DNA of 64,000 nt from a candidate division FCPU426 bacterium (lineage in GTDB: Bacteria > Oederibacteriota > Muellerivitia > Muellerivitales > DAHXKG01): NCBI GenBank assembly GCA_027366525.1, contig DAHXKG010000002.1, forward strand, positions 1 through 64,000, written 5' to 3'. Below the pieces are notes generated by a model that did not search any database, was not told the DNA's origin, and worked only from the letters and a program-made list of their open reading frames with translations. Shown in pieces: positions 1-9,315 of the stretch; positions within the stretch are counted from its first letter, which is position 1, and each line of letters opens with the position of its first letter. A program made the translations under genes and the position numbers.

Positions 1-2763
1 CGTGGCGGTGGGCGTCCACGTGTTCGTGACCGTGGGAGTTCCCGTAGGCGTATTGGTATTTTGAGGAGTTAGCGTTCCGGTCGGCGTGGTGGTTGGGGTT
101 GAAGTAATCGTCGAGGTCAACGTCGAGGTTGCAGTGGCGGTAAAAGTCGGGCTCAATGTTGACGTGGCTGTAGCAGTGAAAGTCGAGGTTGGTGTTGTTG
201 TCAACGTCGAGGTTGCGGTGGCCGTGGAAGTTGGGCTCAATGTTGATGTGGCCGTAGCGGTGGAAGTCGTTGTTGAGGTTGCGGTGGCGGTATTGGCTAG
301 TGTGGCCGTGAGTGTAGGCGTAGCCGTATTGGTCGGGGTTGACGTGAGCGTCGAGGTCGGAGTCATCGTAACGGTATTCGTCGTGGTGGAGGTAGTTGTT
401 GGTGTCATTGTGGTGGTATTTGTCGCAGTGGGAGTGGCTGTGGGTGTCATCGTTACGGTATTGGTTGAGGTAGGGGTGTTTATAGGGGTTGAAGTACTAG
501 TGGCTGTAGGTGTTGCTAGCATTTGACCATAAATATAACCACGGCCACCAGTTGTTAAGTAACATTGTCCATAAATATGTTCATCGCCCGCAATATAATT
601 GTTTTGAAGCCAACCATATTGATGATTATTGTCATTGATGCGTACCCAACTTACTCCGGCGCCATCATCACATCTAAAAAAGCCATATTGTCCTCCAACA
701 GTGCCAATTAAGAAAATAGCTGGATGTGTTTCACCAGATGCGGGGGCTCCAAAACCAACACCATAGGCGTTAGTTACAGATGAAATTTGGGTTTCGACGG
801 GTGTTGAAGTTCCAAGACCAGTGAATCGATATAGAGAGCCACCATTAGCAGCAACCCATACTTCTCCTGAAATACCAAATACGGGTCGTGGAGTTCCAGA
901 TCCACTAAATGTTTCAGTCGATGAAAAACTTTGCCCTCCATTGGTGCTAACATAAAGAGTTCCGCCATCGGTAGCATAAAATAAATTAGAATTAACTCGA
1001 TCGGCAGCTACTATGGATCCAGAAGGAAGTCCGGTGCAAGTTGTCCACGCACCGCCGACAGTATTCGTCCAAGCCGGAGATCCATAACCAGCATAGGGAG
1101 ATACAATGACAATTTGTCCATTAGCTCCAACTGCGACTGATTGCATTTCATTGGATGTAGTATAGCCTGGAGGTGCTACGCCCCAGGGAGCCCAGGTAAC
1201 TCCATTATCATCTGAATAGGCGATATCTGAAGTAACAGAACCACTATTACCAACGCGTACAACAAAGTTGGGATTTGATTCAGCATAATCGAGAGCATTC
1301 GTATTGGTAAAAACTGGATTTCGATACATTCCGATGGTAGACGGTGAGGTCAGGCTAGTATTCAACATTCCACCGACATCGCCAACAGCACCTAGAAAAT
1401 TTCCATTAATTGCTGGTGGTAAAAATAGTGGAACGGTTTCTTCTAAACCAGAGTCATAAAAAGTCCACGTGACAGCTTGAGGAGCTCCAGACGCTTCAAT
1501 ATTTGAACTTACAAATAAACCTTCACCCGTTCCATAAAAAGCTTGATTTGAATTAAAGGGGTTGAGACAGACGGCTTCAACCCAGTTTGTGGCACCCGTA
1601 CCAATTTCAGTAACTCCAGTAGAGGGATCAAGAATATCTCCAAAATAAAGATAAAGAGCACCATTGACGTTGTACTGAGAATATGGTGATCCATATCCTG
1701 CGTCAGGATTGGCAATAACAACCCAACTGGTGCCTCCATTAGTGGTTTCTAAAACTTTGTCTGGACCATACCAATCTAGCGTGGAGACGATGGCGTGTTG
1801 CGGATTTTCAGCATCCACGCTAATTCCACCAGCTTGCCCACCCCAATTGGATGTAGGTGTAACATTGGTCCATGTGCCAGTTGCAATGGTATATTTCCAT
1901 ACTTGGCCGGATAATGTGACGCCAGTAACATCATACGGTCCATAATCATTGCCATAAGCGAGCCAGAGATTTCCATCGGAGCCTAAAGAAGCGTGTCTTG
2001 GGAAAAGGGAAACAGGGCCTCCGCTGACTTCACTCCAACTTGAACCCGCATTGGTTGATATATATAAATTGCTTCCACTGCCAGATTGATTGGCAACTCC
2101 AACTAGAATTGTTGTTGAAGCTGTTCCAGATGTGCCACCAAGGCCATCGACTATGACAAAAGATAAACCATATTCAGAAGCGCCATTAGGTAATCCGTTG
2201 CTATTGTTAGTTAATTGAGTCCAACTTGCACCTGAGTTTGTACTTTTCCAAAGTCCGTTATTGGGGGAAGCAAAGTAAAGAATTGCATCATCATTAGGAT
2301 CAACAGTTAATCGTTCCCCCATTCCGCGACCATTGGCATTCCCTCCCATTGAAACTGGAATATTATTAATAGTCCAACTGGCTCCTTGATTGGTTGAGCT
2401 AAGGATGACTCCATTACCACTTCCAAAATACATCCCAGCGGCAGCGTAGACAATATTAGCGTTTGCAGGATCCGGAGCAATGCTTTCAATGCCCATATAG
2501 TTTCCTTCACTCATGGGGAACATATCGGTCAAAGGAGTCCAACTATCAGTTGAACTGTTCCAACGATAAGCACCGCCAACATCTGTTCGTGCATAAATTA
2601 AACCAGATTGGGCCGGGCTGGCTACAATGCCATCAACAAAACCACCTCCCATAATGACAACATTGTTCCATTGGTACTGGCCAAACGCATAACATGGCCA
2701 AAAAGATAGCAGGATCCCCAAGCTAGATAGGATTAGATATAAAAATTTTCGAAATGAAATCAC
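1..2763 (-). CDS. Secreted GH74-like (xyloglucanase-type) beta-propeller protein, 3' end cut by window edge
   Basis: The minus-strand frame stays open from a GTG at 2763 to base 1 (921 codons, no stop). AAGGA lies 5 bases before the GTG. Residues 1-28 form a signal peptide. The mature start contains the GH74 hallmark: a GGGFV loop followed by ARTDVGGAYRW around Asp61. A second conserved site, GDVGGM with Asp462, matches the second acidic motif of the family. Many BNR-like repeats (STNxGxSW) build the two propellers up to about residue 745. From residue 750 to the edge the protein is a Thr/Pro/Asn-rich linker of the TPTxT type, so a further C-terminal domain or anchor is probably outside the window. 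Known GH74 enzymes cut xyloglucan outside the cell. The exact substrate is an inference, and a non-catalytic exo-sialidase-like propeller remains possible. GC looks higher than in the neighbours. Confidence 0.8.
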   Translation of the reverse strand, partial: MISFRKFLYLILSSLGILLSFWPCYAFGQYQWNNVVIMGGGFVDGIVASPAQSGLIYARTDVGGAYRWNSSTDSWTPLTDMFPMSEGNYMGIESIAPDPANANIVYAAAGMYFGSGNGVILSSTNQGASWTINNIPVSMGGNANGRGMGERLTVDPNDDAILYFASPNNGLWKSTNSGASWTQLTNNSNGLPNGASEYGLSFVIVDGLGGTSGTASTTILVGVANQSGSGSNLYISTNAGSSWSEVSGGPVSLFPRHASLGSDGNLWLAYGNDYGPYDVTGVTLSGQVWKYTIATGTWTNVTPTSNWGGQAGGISVDAENPQHAIVSTLDWYGPDKVLETTNGGTSWVVIANPDAGYGSPYSQYNVNGALYLYFGDILDPSTGVTEIGTGATNWVEAVCLNPFNSNQAFYGTGEGLFVSSNIEASGAPQAVTWTFYDSGLEETVPLFLPPAINGNFLGAVGDVGGMLNTSLTSPSTIGMYRNPVFTNTNALDYAESNPNFVVRVGNSGSVTSDIAYSDDNGVTWAPWGVAPPGYTTSNEMQSVAVGANGQIVIVSPYAGYGSPAWTNTVGGAWTTCTGLPSGSIVAADRVNSNLFYATDGGTLYVSTNGGQSFSSTETFSGSGTPRPVFGISGEVWVAANGGSLYRFTGLGTSTPVETQISSVTNAYGVGFGAPASGETHPAIFLIGTVGGQYGFFRCDDGAGVSWVRINDNNHQYGWLQNNYIAGDEHIYGQCYLTTGGRGYIYGQMLATPTATSTSTPINTPTSTNTVTMTPTATPTATNTTTMTPTTTSTTTNTVTMTPTSTLTSTPTNTATPTLTATLANTATATSTTTSTATATSTLSPTSTATATSTLTTTPTSTFTATATSTLSPTFTATATSTLTSTITSTPTTTPTGTLTPQNTNTPTGTPTVTNTWTPTAT

Positions 2764-3098
2764 AGGAATCCTTATTTATTTTGAACTACTACTCTTATAA
2801 TTCTATCATGACAATAATTAATTGAGAATGCAGGTATCAGAAGAAAGTATGTTAATATATAATTGCAATGTCGTTTTTATTTATCATTTATATATGCAAT
2901 GCATCATAAAGTTTCCAAAATAGCCGTTTAGTGTCAACTGACTGGAAAATTATTTTAGTGAATCCCTGTAGCGTGTCCAGTGGATATTCGTTAAATGATT
3001 GCAATATAATACGCAACAAATTATTTTCAGATTTGCAAGTTTATTAAATTATGAATTTATAATGGATCATATTTAAATTTTAAAAATTGAGGCTTAAA
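2764..3098. other. Intergenic region between the divergent GH74-like gene and the thi operon
   Basis: 335 bases, very AT-rich, no open frame with a ribosome site. It must hold the promoters of both divergent genes. I looked for the conserved TPP riboswitch (thi box) elements because thiamine genes follow, and did not see them. Confidence 0.6.
2981..3010 (+). promoter_or_regulatory. Possible sigma-70-like promoter for thiSGE
   Basis: TGGATA (2981-2986), an 18-base spacer, then a perfect TATAAT (3005-3010), about 90 bases before thiS. A second TATAAT occurs at 3058-3063 with a weaker TTGCAA 19 bases upstream. The -10 match is good and the -35 is only 4 of 6, so this is tentative. Confidence 0.35.
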
Positions 3099-3302
3099 AT
3101 GGAATTAATAATAAATGGAGCAGTGAAAAATTTTCCAGATGAGATGAGTGTTGAAAAATTAATCGAAACTTTAGGAGTCAATAAAAACTTTTTGGTAGTA
3201 GAAGTAAATCATGAAATCATTCGTCTAACGGACGATCAAATCAAAAAAAAATTGAATTCAGGAGATCAAGTTGAACTTATACAATTTGTCGGTGGAGGAT
3301 AA
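3099..3302 (+). CDS. thiS: Sulfur carrier protein ThiS
   Basis: A 67-residue ubiquitin-fold protein ending in Gly-Gly-Gly (family hallmark Gly-Gly). The C-terminal glycine is converted to a thiocarboxylate and gives sulfur to the thiazole of thiamine, working with ThiG. I prefer the ATG at 3099 because GAGG lies 6 bases upstream. An in-frame TTG at 3087 would add four residues and would bury that ribosome site. It is directly followed by thiG (3-base gap), whose Shine-Dalgarno GGAGG is inside the last thiS codons, so the two are probably translationally coupled. No adenylating ThiF is seen in the window. Confidence 0.9.
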   Translation: MELIINGAVKNFPDEMSVEKLIETLGVNKNFLVVEVNHEIIRLTDDQIKKKLNSGDQVELIQFVGGG

Positions 3303-3305
3303 AAT

Positions 3306-4094
3306 ATGCTGATGGAAGAGATCATTGCTAAGGATAGTTATGAGATTAACGGAAAAGTTTTTAAATCACGTTTATTAGTCGGAACGGGAAAATACACCAG
3401 TCTGGAACTCATGCAACAATGTTTGGAAGCTTCGGGAACGCAAATTGTTACGGTTGCATTGCGACGCATCTCCTTGGAGAAAAAAAATGAAAAAAACATA
3501 TTCGATTATATTGATAGAAATCGATTTACTATTTTACCTAATACTGCAGGATGCTTTTCCGTTGAGGAAGCGGTTCGGGTAGCGCATTTAGCCCAAGCTA
3601 GTGGCATTTCAAATTTTATAAAATTAGAAGTCATTCATGATGAAAAAACATTGTTGCCGGATCCTGTCGCTACGTTAGAGGCGACCCGCATTTTGGTTCA
3701 AGAAGGATTTATCGTGATGGCTTATACATCAGATGATCCGGTTATGGCGCAAAAACTAGAGCAAGCTGGAGCCCATGCTGTTATGCCTGCAGGAGCTCCG
3801 ATCGGATCAGGTCAGGGGATTTTAAATTCGAATAATATTCGAATTATTTTAGAACGTCTGAAGTGCCCCGTCTTAATTGATGCTGGAGTGGGAACGGCTT
3901 CCGATGTGGCCAAAGCAATGGAACTAGGGGTAGTAGCCGTATTATTGAATACAGCGGTTGCGTTAGCAAAAGATCCGCTTTATATGGCTTATGCAATGAA
4001 GCAAGCTTGCGAGGCCGGACGATTGGCATATTTGGCTGGGAGAATTCCCAAAAAACTTTATGCCCAGGCCTCGACGCCGGAAAAAGATTTTTAA
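3306..4094 (+). CDS. thiG: Thiazole synthase ThiG
   Basis: A 262-residue TIM-barrel enzyme of normal length. It joins 1-deoxyxylulose 5-phosphate, ThiS thiocarboxylate and dehydroglycine (iminoglycine) into the thiazole phosphate of thiamine. Visible family motifs are [10 protein letters not shown] near the N-terminus, LPNTAGC, the FIKLEVI stretch that holds the Schiff-base lysine, [12 protein letters not shown] and the phosphate-binding DAGVGTASD. The ATG at 3306 is 7 bases after GGAGG; a second in-frame ATG at 3312 is also possible. Middle gene of thiS-thiG-thiE. Confidence 0.95.
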   Translation: MLMEEIIAKDSYEINGKVFKSRLLVGTGKYTSLELMQQCLEASGTQIVTVALRRISLEKKNEKNIFDYIDRNRFTILPNTAGCFSVEEAVRVAHLAQASGISNFIKLEVIHDEKTLLPDPVATLEATRILVQEGFIVMAYTSDDPVMAQKLEQAGAHAVMPAGAPIGSGQGILNSNNIRIILERLKCPVLIDAGVGTASDVAKAMELGVVAVLLNTAVALAKDPLYMAYAMKQACEAGRLAYLAGRIPKKLYAQASTPEKDF

Positions 4095-4117
4095 ATATTG
4101 GCATTTAACGAAGCAAC

Positions 4118-4783
4118 ATGACTCCTCAAAATTGGCTCATAACACGATTAAGAAAGTCAAGGCTTTATCTGGTCACGGATCAAGCATTGTCCATGGGACG
4201 TTCGACAATTGAAGTAGTTCATCGCGCACTAGACGGTGGAGTGGATATTGTTCAATTGAGAGAATATTCATTAAGTGACAGTGAGTTACTTAAAGTGGCT
4301 ATTCAAGTGCGCAAATTGACACGACAATATCGAGCACTTTTTATTGTTAATAATCGTCCAGATATTGCCCTGCTTTCTCGTGCGGATGGTGTTCATATCG
4401 GACAAGAGGATCTTCCGGTCAATCAAGTTAGGCGTCTAATAGGACATCAAAAAATTATTGGAGTTTCAACGCATGAATTAGCTCAGGCACTTCACGCTGT
4501 TAAGGCCGGTGCGGATTACATTGGCGTGGGTCCCATTTATCCAACTAAGACGAAAAAACATGTGGGGCCTCCCGTGACATTAAAATATATTCAGACTATT
4601 TGTAACGCGGGTATTCCCGTTCCCTTTTTTGCAATTGGTGGAATAAAATTACATAATTTGGAATCAGTAATGATGAGTGGGGCCCGACGTGTTGCAATTG
4701 TTTCGGAAATTGTGAGCGCGTTAAAGGTCAAAAATACAACGCAGCGAATTAAAAATATTTTGAAACGATTTTCTCTGTCATAA
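4118..4783 (+). CDS. thiE: Thiamine-phosphate synthase ThiE
   Basis: 221 residues, TIM barrel. It couples the pyrimidine pyrophosphate with the thiazole phosphate to form thiamine phosphate. Motifs seen: LYLVTD near residue 18, VQLREY (pyrophosphate and substrate site), NNRPDIAL, ADGVHIGQEDLP, IGVSTHE, GADYIGVGPIYPT and FAIGGI. It begins 23 bases after thiG with no strong ribosome site. The operon holds the late steps (thiazole and coupling); thiC, thiD, thiH/thiO and thiF are not in the window. The N-terminus is about 13 residues longer than the core fold needs. Confidence 0.93.
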   Translation: MTPQNWLITRLRKSRLYLVTDQALSMGRSTIEVVHRALDGGVDIVQLREYSLSDSELLKVAIQVRKLTRQYRALFIVNNRPDIALLSRADGVHIGQEDLPVNQVRRLIGHQKIIGVSTHELAQALHAVKAGADYIGVGPIYPTKTKKHVGPPVTLKYIQTICNAGIPVPFFAIGGIKLHNLESVMMSGARRVAIVSEIVSALKVKNTTQRIKNILKRFSLS

Positions 4784-4789
4784 TTCAAG

Positions 4790-4812
4790 AAACAAAGAAA
4801 GCCTTGTTTTTT
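4790..4812 (+). terminator. Possible weak intrinsic terminator after thiE
   Basis: AAACAA and TTGTTT arms (extended by an inner G-C pair around an A-C mismatch) surround a short loop, and the right arm runs into six T's. The stem is AT-rich, so strength is doubtful, but it sits just behind thiE and before def. Confidence 0.4.
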
Positions 4813-4866
4813 GATGCGAGTAACCCTATAATAAAAATATCTAAGAAAAACTAAGAAAGATCATAT

Positions 4867-5388
4867 ATGATTAAACCCATTGTTCTCTATCCAGATCCTC
4901 GATTAAAAAAACAGAGTTTGCCAGTTGAGAAATTTAATGAAGAATTGGTAAAGCTGTCGGTGGACATGATTGATACCATGAATCAGGCCGCGGGTGTCGG
5001 ATTAGCGGCTGTTCAAATTGGTGAATTGATTCGGATGATGGTCATGAACGTTAATTATGAATCGGATGATAAAGAAGGTGTTGTTTTATGTAATCCTGAA
5101 ATTTTAGAAACAAATGGGACCGAATTATCGGAAGAGGGATGTTTATCAATACCCAATGTGCGAGAAGAGATTGAGCGGGCGTTGGAAGTTAAGGTTCGAG
5201 CGTACGATCTTCAGGGAAAAGAAAAAATTTGGGTTTTTAAAAATTTATTAGCAAGATGTATTCAGCATGAAATTGATCATATGAATGGACAGTTATTTAT
5301 TGAAAAAATTCCAGCGATGCGTCGTTTGGTCATTCAGCCTCAACTTAAACAGTTAAAAAAGAAGTTTTCAAAAGAAATAGTCTTTTAA
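4867..5388 (+). CDS. def: Peptide deformylase
   Basis: 173 residues. It removes the N-formyl group from new polypeptides, using a metal held by one Cys and two His. All three motifs are intact: GVGLAAVQIG (43-52), EEGCLS with ligand Cys92, and QHEIDH with His134, Glu135 and His138. The next genes are fmt and rsmB, a classical translation cluster; fmt makes the formyl-Met-tRNA whose product Def later processes. Confidence 0.96.
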   Translation: MIKPIVLYPDPRLKKQSLPVEKFNEELVKLSVDMIDTMNQAAGVGLAAVQIGELIRMMVMNVNYESDDKEGVVLCNPEILETNGTELSEEGCLSIPNVREEIERALEVKVRAYDLQGKEKIWVFKNLLARCIQHEIDHMNGQLFIEKIPAMRRLVIQPQLKQLKKKFSKEIVF

Positions 5389-5416
5389 TGAAGCGTGGAG
5401 TTTAGAAAGTTATCCT

Positions 5417-6373
5417 TTGAAGTTCCCACTTAAAATTGTTTTTATGGCCACATCTGAGTTTTCAGTAGCTCCGTATAAAAGTTTTGCACAAGATAAAGAT
5501 AAATATTCAATTGAAGCTGTAATTACACAACCCGATCGTCCAGCTGGGCGTGGTTTGAATTTGAAATTTTCCCCCATAAAACAAGTGGCGGTTCAAGAAA
5601 ATAGATTGATTTTTCAGCCAGAAAAGATACGTTCAACCGAATCAATTGAATTTGTAAAAAAAATAGAACCAGATTTAATCATTGTGGTTGCATATGGGCA
5701 GATTATTCCAAACGCGATTTTGAATATTCCTAAAATAGCATGTTTAAATATTCATGCATCTTTACTACCGGAATTCCGTGGGCCGGCTCCAATTCATTAT
5801 GCGATTTTGCAAGGGAAAAAGGAAACGGGCATCAGCATTATTTATATGAATGATCAGCTGGATGCAGGTGATATTTTGATTGCTGAAAAATGTCCCATTG
5901 ATTCTCAAGAAACATTTGGTGCGCTTCAAAATCGCTTGTCACTGCTATCGGTTAATTTAATTCATCAAGCAATTGATCTTTTACTCCAGGGTAGGGCTCC
6001 ACGCAGGCGGCAAGATCATTCAAAGATGTCCTATGCACCGATGTTGGGGAAAGCGGAACTGTCTATTGATTGGAATCAAACAGCGCTGGATATTTTTAAT
6101 AAAATTCGTGGTTTATATCCTTGGCCGGTGGCTCGTTGTTGGTTGAGTTCTCAGGAAGTAAAGGTGATTCAAGCTCGATTGCAGAACACCACTGAAAATC
6201 CAGGAACCATTACTCATATTGGAAAAGAGGGGATTGAGGTTGCCGCTGTTCAAGGTTCGATTTTGCTTCAACAGATTCAACCTGCGTCGCGACGCGTCAT
6301 GGCTGCATATGAATATTTTTTGGGCGCTCGACCTCCCATGAAAGAAGGCGATATCCTTGATAGTAAAAGATAA
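5417..6373 (+). CDS. fmt: Methionyl-tRNA formyltransferase
   Basis: 318 residues. It transfers formyl from 10-formyl-tetrahydrofolate to Met-tRNA for initiation. Motifs: KIVFMATSEFS at the N-terminus, QPDRPAGRG, the folate-site HASLLPEFRGPAPI, and LDAGDIL. A C-terminal OB-like tRNA-binding domain follows from about residue 205. Start is TTG at 5417; the internal ATG at 5444 would remove the first beta strand of the Rossmann fold, so the TTG is preferred. The 3' end overlaps rsmB by 17 bases. Confidence 0.94.
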   Translation: MKFPLKIVFMATSEFSVAPYKSFAQDKDKYSIEAVITQPDRPAGRGLNLKFSPIKQVAVQENRLIFQPEKIRSTESIEFVKKIEPDLIIVVAYGQIIPNAILNIPKIACLNIHASLLPEFRGPAPIHYAILQGKKETGISIIYMNDQLDAGDILIAEKCPIDSQETFGALQNRLSLLSVNLIHQAIDLLLQGRAPRRRQDHSKMSYAPMLGKAELSIDWNQTALDIFNKIRGLYPWPVARCWLSSQEVKVIQARLQNTTENPGTITHIGKEGIEVAAVQGSILLQQIQPASRRVMAAYEYFLGARPPMKEGDILDSKR

Positions 6374-7706
6374 TAACTCCAATTCAATTCAGGCACTTGA
6401 AAATTTAGGCGCTCGTGGAAAAGCGGTTTCAAAACTGCTAATGATTGAAAATGGAATTAAAATAGATAAAGTGATTCATGAAGAACTTTCCTTGTCCGAT
6501 AAGGATTATAGACTTTTTTCTGAGTTAGTCTATGGATGCACACGCCAAAAACTTTTTTTAGATTATCGCATTCAAGAATTGTGCCATACATCAACTCGTC
6601 AATTGCCGATGGAAGTTTTGATAATTTTGAGAATGGGAGTATATCAATTATTGTTTTTAAATAAAATTCCTAACTACGCAATAATATCAGAAGCCGTTCA
6701 ACTTAGTAAAAAAACAAAATTTTATAAATTGTCCGGGTTGGTGAACGCCATTTTAAGAAAAATTGCGATAAAAAAAAAGATGGAAATTAAAATTGAGGAT
6801 CCAGTGGAGAGATTATCAATTCAATTTTCACATCCCAAAAATTTGATTGAAAGGTGGAGGAGACAATTTCCGCTTGAAAAATTAGAAAAAATATTACAGG
6901 GTGATAATCTTCCCCATTCAATTTTTTTGAAAATTAAACCGGATCAACGCGAACGCGTACAGTTGGACTTGAAATCCTTTGAGTGGAAATTGGTTGAAAA
7001 TTTACCGGATACGCTGGAGATTCAAATGGGACGAAATAAATTATTTCAAACTCAAAGTTTTTTAAACGGAGATTGGTTCGTGCAAGATTGGACTCCACAA
7101 ACAATGTTATCGATAGCGCCGATTCAAGAAGGCCAGCAAATCTGGGATGTCTGTGCGTCGCCGGGGAGTAAGAGTTTATGGATGGCGATAACGGCGGGAA
7201 GGGACGGCAAGGTACTAGCAACCGATAACTCGAATGAAAAATTATTGAAGATTAGTGAAAGTGTTCAACGAATGGGATTAAATAATATTGAATATTTTAA
7301 TGGTGAGATATCTCGATTGCCCAAGCCGCGACGATTTGATTTGATTTGGGTGGATGCTCCTTGCAGTGGAACTGGGGTATTGTCTCGACGTGCCGATTTG
7401 CGGTGGAAGTGGTCAGTGGAGAATCTAAAAAATCACCAAAAAAAACAAAGTGAAATCCTGGAAATTATCGAACCACATTGCTATGGTGGTGGATGGATTG
7501 TTTATAGCACATGTTCGTTGGAGCCAGAGGAAAATGAACAAGTTATTTCAAATTTTTTAGATCAATTTCCGACGTATGAAATTATTAATCCAGCATCAAA
7601 TAATATTCCCGATATTGAAGTCATGAAATCCGGGACATATTTTTTACCCACGGAGAACCATGATGGTGGGTTCTTAAGTATTTTGAAAAAGAAAGTATTA
7701 GTATAG
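6357..7706 (+). CDS. rsmB: 16S rRNA (cytosine(967)-C(5))-methyltransferase RsmB
   Basis: 449 residues. An N-terminal NusB-like RNA-binding domain (about 15-150) is followed by a Rossmann SAM methyltransferase. The SAM loop reads VCASPGSKS, and the two family cysteines are present: Cys336 in DAPCSGTG (release) and Cys386 in STCSLEPEENE (nucleophile site). It begins with TTG inside the end of fmt, with GAAGG 8 bases upstream, so it is likely translated by coupling to fmt. The def-fmt-rsmB order is common in bacteria. Confidence 0.93.
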   Translation: MIVKDNNSNSIQALENLGARGKAVSKLLMIENGIKIDKVIHEELSLSDKDYRLFSELVYGCTRQKLFLDYRIQELCHTSTRQLPMEVLIILRMGVYQLLFLNKIPNYAIISEAVQLSKKTKFYKLSGLVNAILRKIAIKKKMEIKIEDPVERLSIQFSHPKNLIERWRRQFPLEKLEKILQGDNLPHSIFLKIKPDQRERVQLDLKSFEWKLVENLPDTLEIQMGRNKLFQTQSFLNGDWFVQDWTPQTMLSIAPIQEGQQIWDVCASPGSKSLWMAITAGRDGKVLATDNSNEKLLKISESVQRMGLNNIEYFNGEISRLPKPRRFDLIWVDAPCSGTGVLSRRADLRWKWSVENLKNHQKKQSEILEIIEPHCYGGGWIVYSTCSLEPEENEQVISNFLDQFPTYEIINPASNNIPDIEVMKSGTYFLPTENHDGGFLSILKKKVLV

Positions 7707-7715
7707 GAATAAACT

Positions 7716-9305
7716 ATGCACGCCTTTTTTTGTAAACAAAAATTTTTAAAAAGTATATTGGGATTAATTGTGTTTTTAGGCGGGATCTCCTCCCTTCATG
7801 CCCAGCGCCACCTCAAGTATGATTTGATATTGAAAGGAGGACTGATTATTGATGGGACGGGGCGAGAACCATATCACGATGATATTGCGATTCGAAATGG
7901 AAAAATTGTTAAAATTGGGCACTGTTCATCGCGCAATGCATACAAAACGATTAATGTTCATGGGCAATGGGTGGTCCCTGGGTTTATTGATATTTTGTGC
8001 CAAAATGATTTGTGGTGGTCCCAAAATCAACAACACTATGCATTGGAACGCGGGGTTACATCTGCTTTGACCGGAAATTGTGGATGGTCTTTTACCCGTG
8101 TCCGATTTAATTTGAACCGTTTTACACATGAACCCATGCTTTTAAATATCGGTACATTAATTGGGCAAGGAACGTTAAGGGATCAAGTCTTAAATTTAAA
8201 TAAATATCAACAACCCACACCGCAGCAAATTCAACTCATGAAAAAATATATTCGGCGTGCACTCAAAGCGGGTGCATTTGGACTTTCAAGTGGATTGGCA
8301 TATCAACCCGGCGAATGGTGCCGTCCACAAGAACTGGTGGAAGAGGCTTCTGTCCTTAAAGCATTTCCTCATGCAGCCTACTATACGCATATCCGGAATT
8401 TCCATTCGCAAATTTTGAGTGCCGTCCAAGAGGCCATTCATGTGGGACAGGTAGATCATATCCCAGTAATTGTTCAACATCTTTTAATAAAAATGCCCCA
8501 TAACTGGAATAAAGCTGAAAGGGTTTTTTTGCTTTTTGAAAAAGCACGTTCGGAAGGGCTGCCCGTCTATGCCACGATTTATCCCTATGATTTTTGGGGC
8601 AATGAAGTTCAATTACCGTTAAGTCAATTTTTATACTTCCCAGACAATGTGACATCATTGAATTTTTATTCCAATCCCAGACAATATCAATTGGTTTTAA
8701 AAAAGATCCAGGATCAGCTTCAAATGTATGGAGGGGGAAAATGGATTGAAGTTACACGACTAAGCCCAGATATGCCTCAAAATGATTTAGGAAAAACAAT
8801 ATCACAACTCGCCCAAAAATGGAAAATGTCAGATGTGCGCACGGTATTGGCACTCTTGCTAAAAAATAAGGAACAAGTGGGCATTTGCTATCATGGCTTA
8901 TCACGGCGCAACATTCAACGTAGTATTCAAGAACCGTTTATGCTTTTTGGATCTGACGCTACTCGTCACATGATTGATCCGCGTATTGTAGGAGCTTTTC
9001 CCAGACTGATTGCTCATTATGTGCGAAAAGATCATATGATCAATTTAATTACGCTGATTCACCGTTTGACAGAGGCTCCGGCTCATTTAATGGGATTAAA
9101 ACATCGAGGCAGTATAATGGTTGGAAATTGGGCGGACTTAGTTATATTTAACTATCAAAAAATTCATGATCAAGCGACACCCGTACATCCGTTAATTCCG
9201 TCACAAGGGATACGATTTGTTTTGGTAAATGGACAAATTGCCTTACATCGGAACCAAATTGTTTCCAATTGCGCGGGACATGTTTTAAGACGAAGTAACC
9301 ATTGA
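7716..9305 (+). CDS. Exported D-aminoacylase-like amidohydrolase, HxH motif lost
   Basis: 529 residues with a signal peptide (about 1-29, cut near LHA-Q). The body matches the N-acyl-D-amino-acid deacylase branch of the amidohydrolase superfamily: GGLIIDGTG, VVPGFID (86-92), a GNCGWS loop holding metal ligand Cys122, THIR, VQHL, GSDATR and DPRIVGAFPR near the C-terminus. The family's HTHDD after PGFID is replaced by LCQND, so both histidines of the first metal pair (positions 94 and 96) are missing while the Cys and the later His and Asp sites remain. It follows rsmB by 9 bases. The function may be D-amino-acid amide hydrolysis in the periplasm, or something altered. Confidence 0.75.
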   Translation: MHAFFCKQKFLKSILGLIVFLGGISSLHAQRHLKYDLILKGGLIIDGTGREPYHDDIAIRNGKIVKIGHCSSRNAYKTINVHGQWVVPGFIDILCQNDLWWSQNQQHYALERGVTSALTGNCGWSFTRVRFNLNRFTHEPMLLNIGTLIGQGTLRDQVLNLNKYQQPTPQQIQLMKKYIRRALKAGAFGLSSGLAYQPGEWCRPQELVEEASVLKAFPHAAYYTHIRNFHSQILSAVQEAIHVGQVDHIPVIVQHLLIKMPHNWNKAERVFLLFEKARSEGLPVYATIYPYDFWGNEVQLPLSQFLYFPDNVTSLNFYSNPRQYQLVLKKIQDQLQMYGGGKWIEVTRLSPDMPQNDLGKTISQLAQKWKMSDVRTVLALLLKNKEQVGICYHGLSRRNIQRSIQEPFMLFGSDATRHMIDPRIVGAFPRLIAHYVRKDHMINLITLIHRLTEAPAHLMGLKHRGSIMVGNWADLVIFNYQKIHDQATPVHPLIPSQGIRFVLVNGQIALHRNQIVSNCAGHVLRRSNH

Positions 9306-9315
9306 TTTTGAAGAC

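Noticed and set aside
86-526. Plus-strand Val-rich frame of 146 codons
   Set aside because: It is the complement of the Thr/Pro-rich linker of the minus-strand GH74-like gene, which explains the frame.
2764-3098. TPP riboswitch before thiS
   Set aside because: I looked for the conserved thi-box segments and did not find them. The genes have only a weak promoter candidate.
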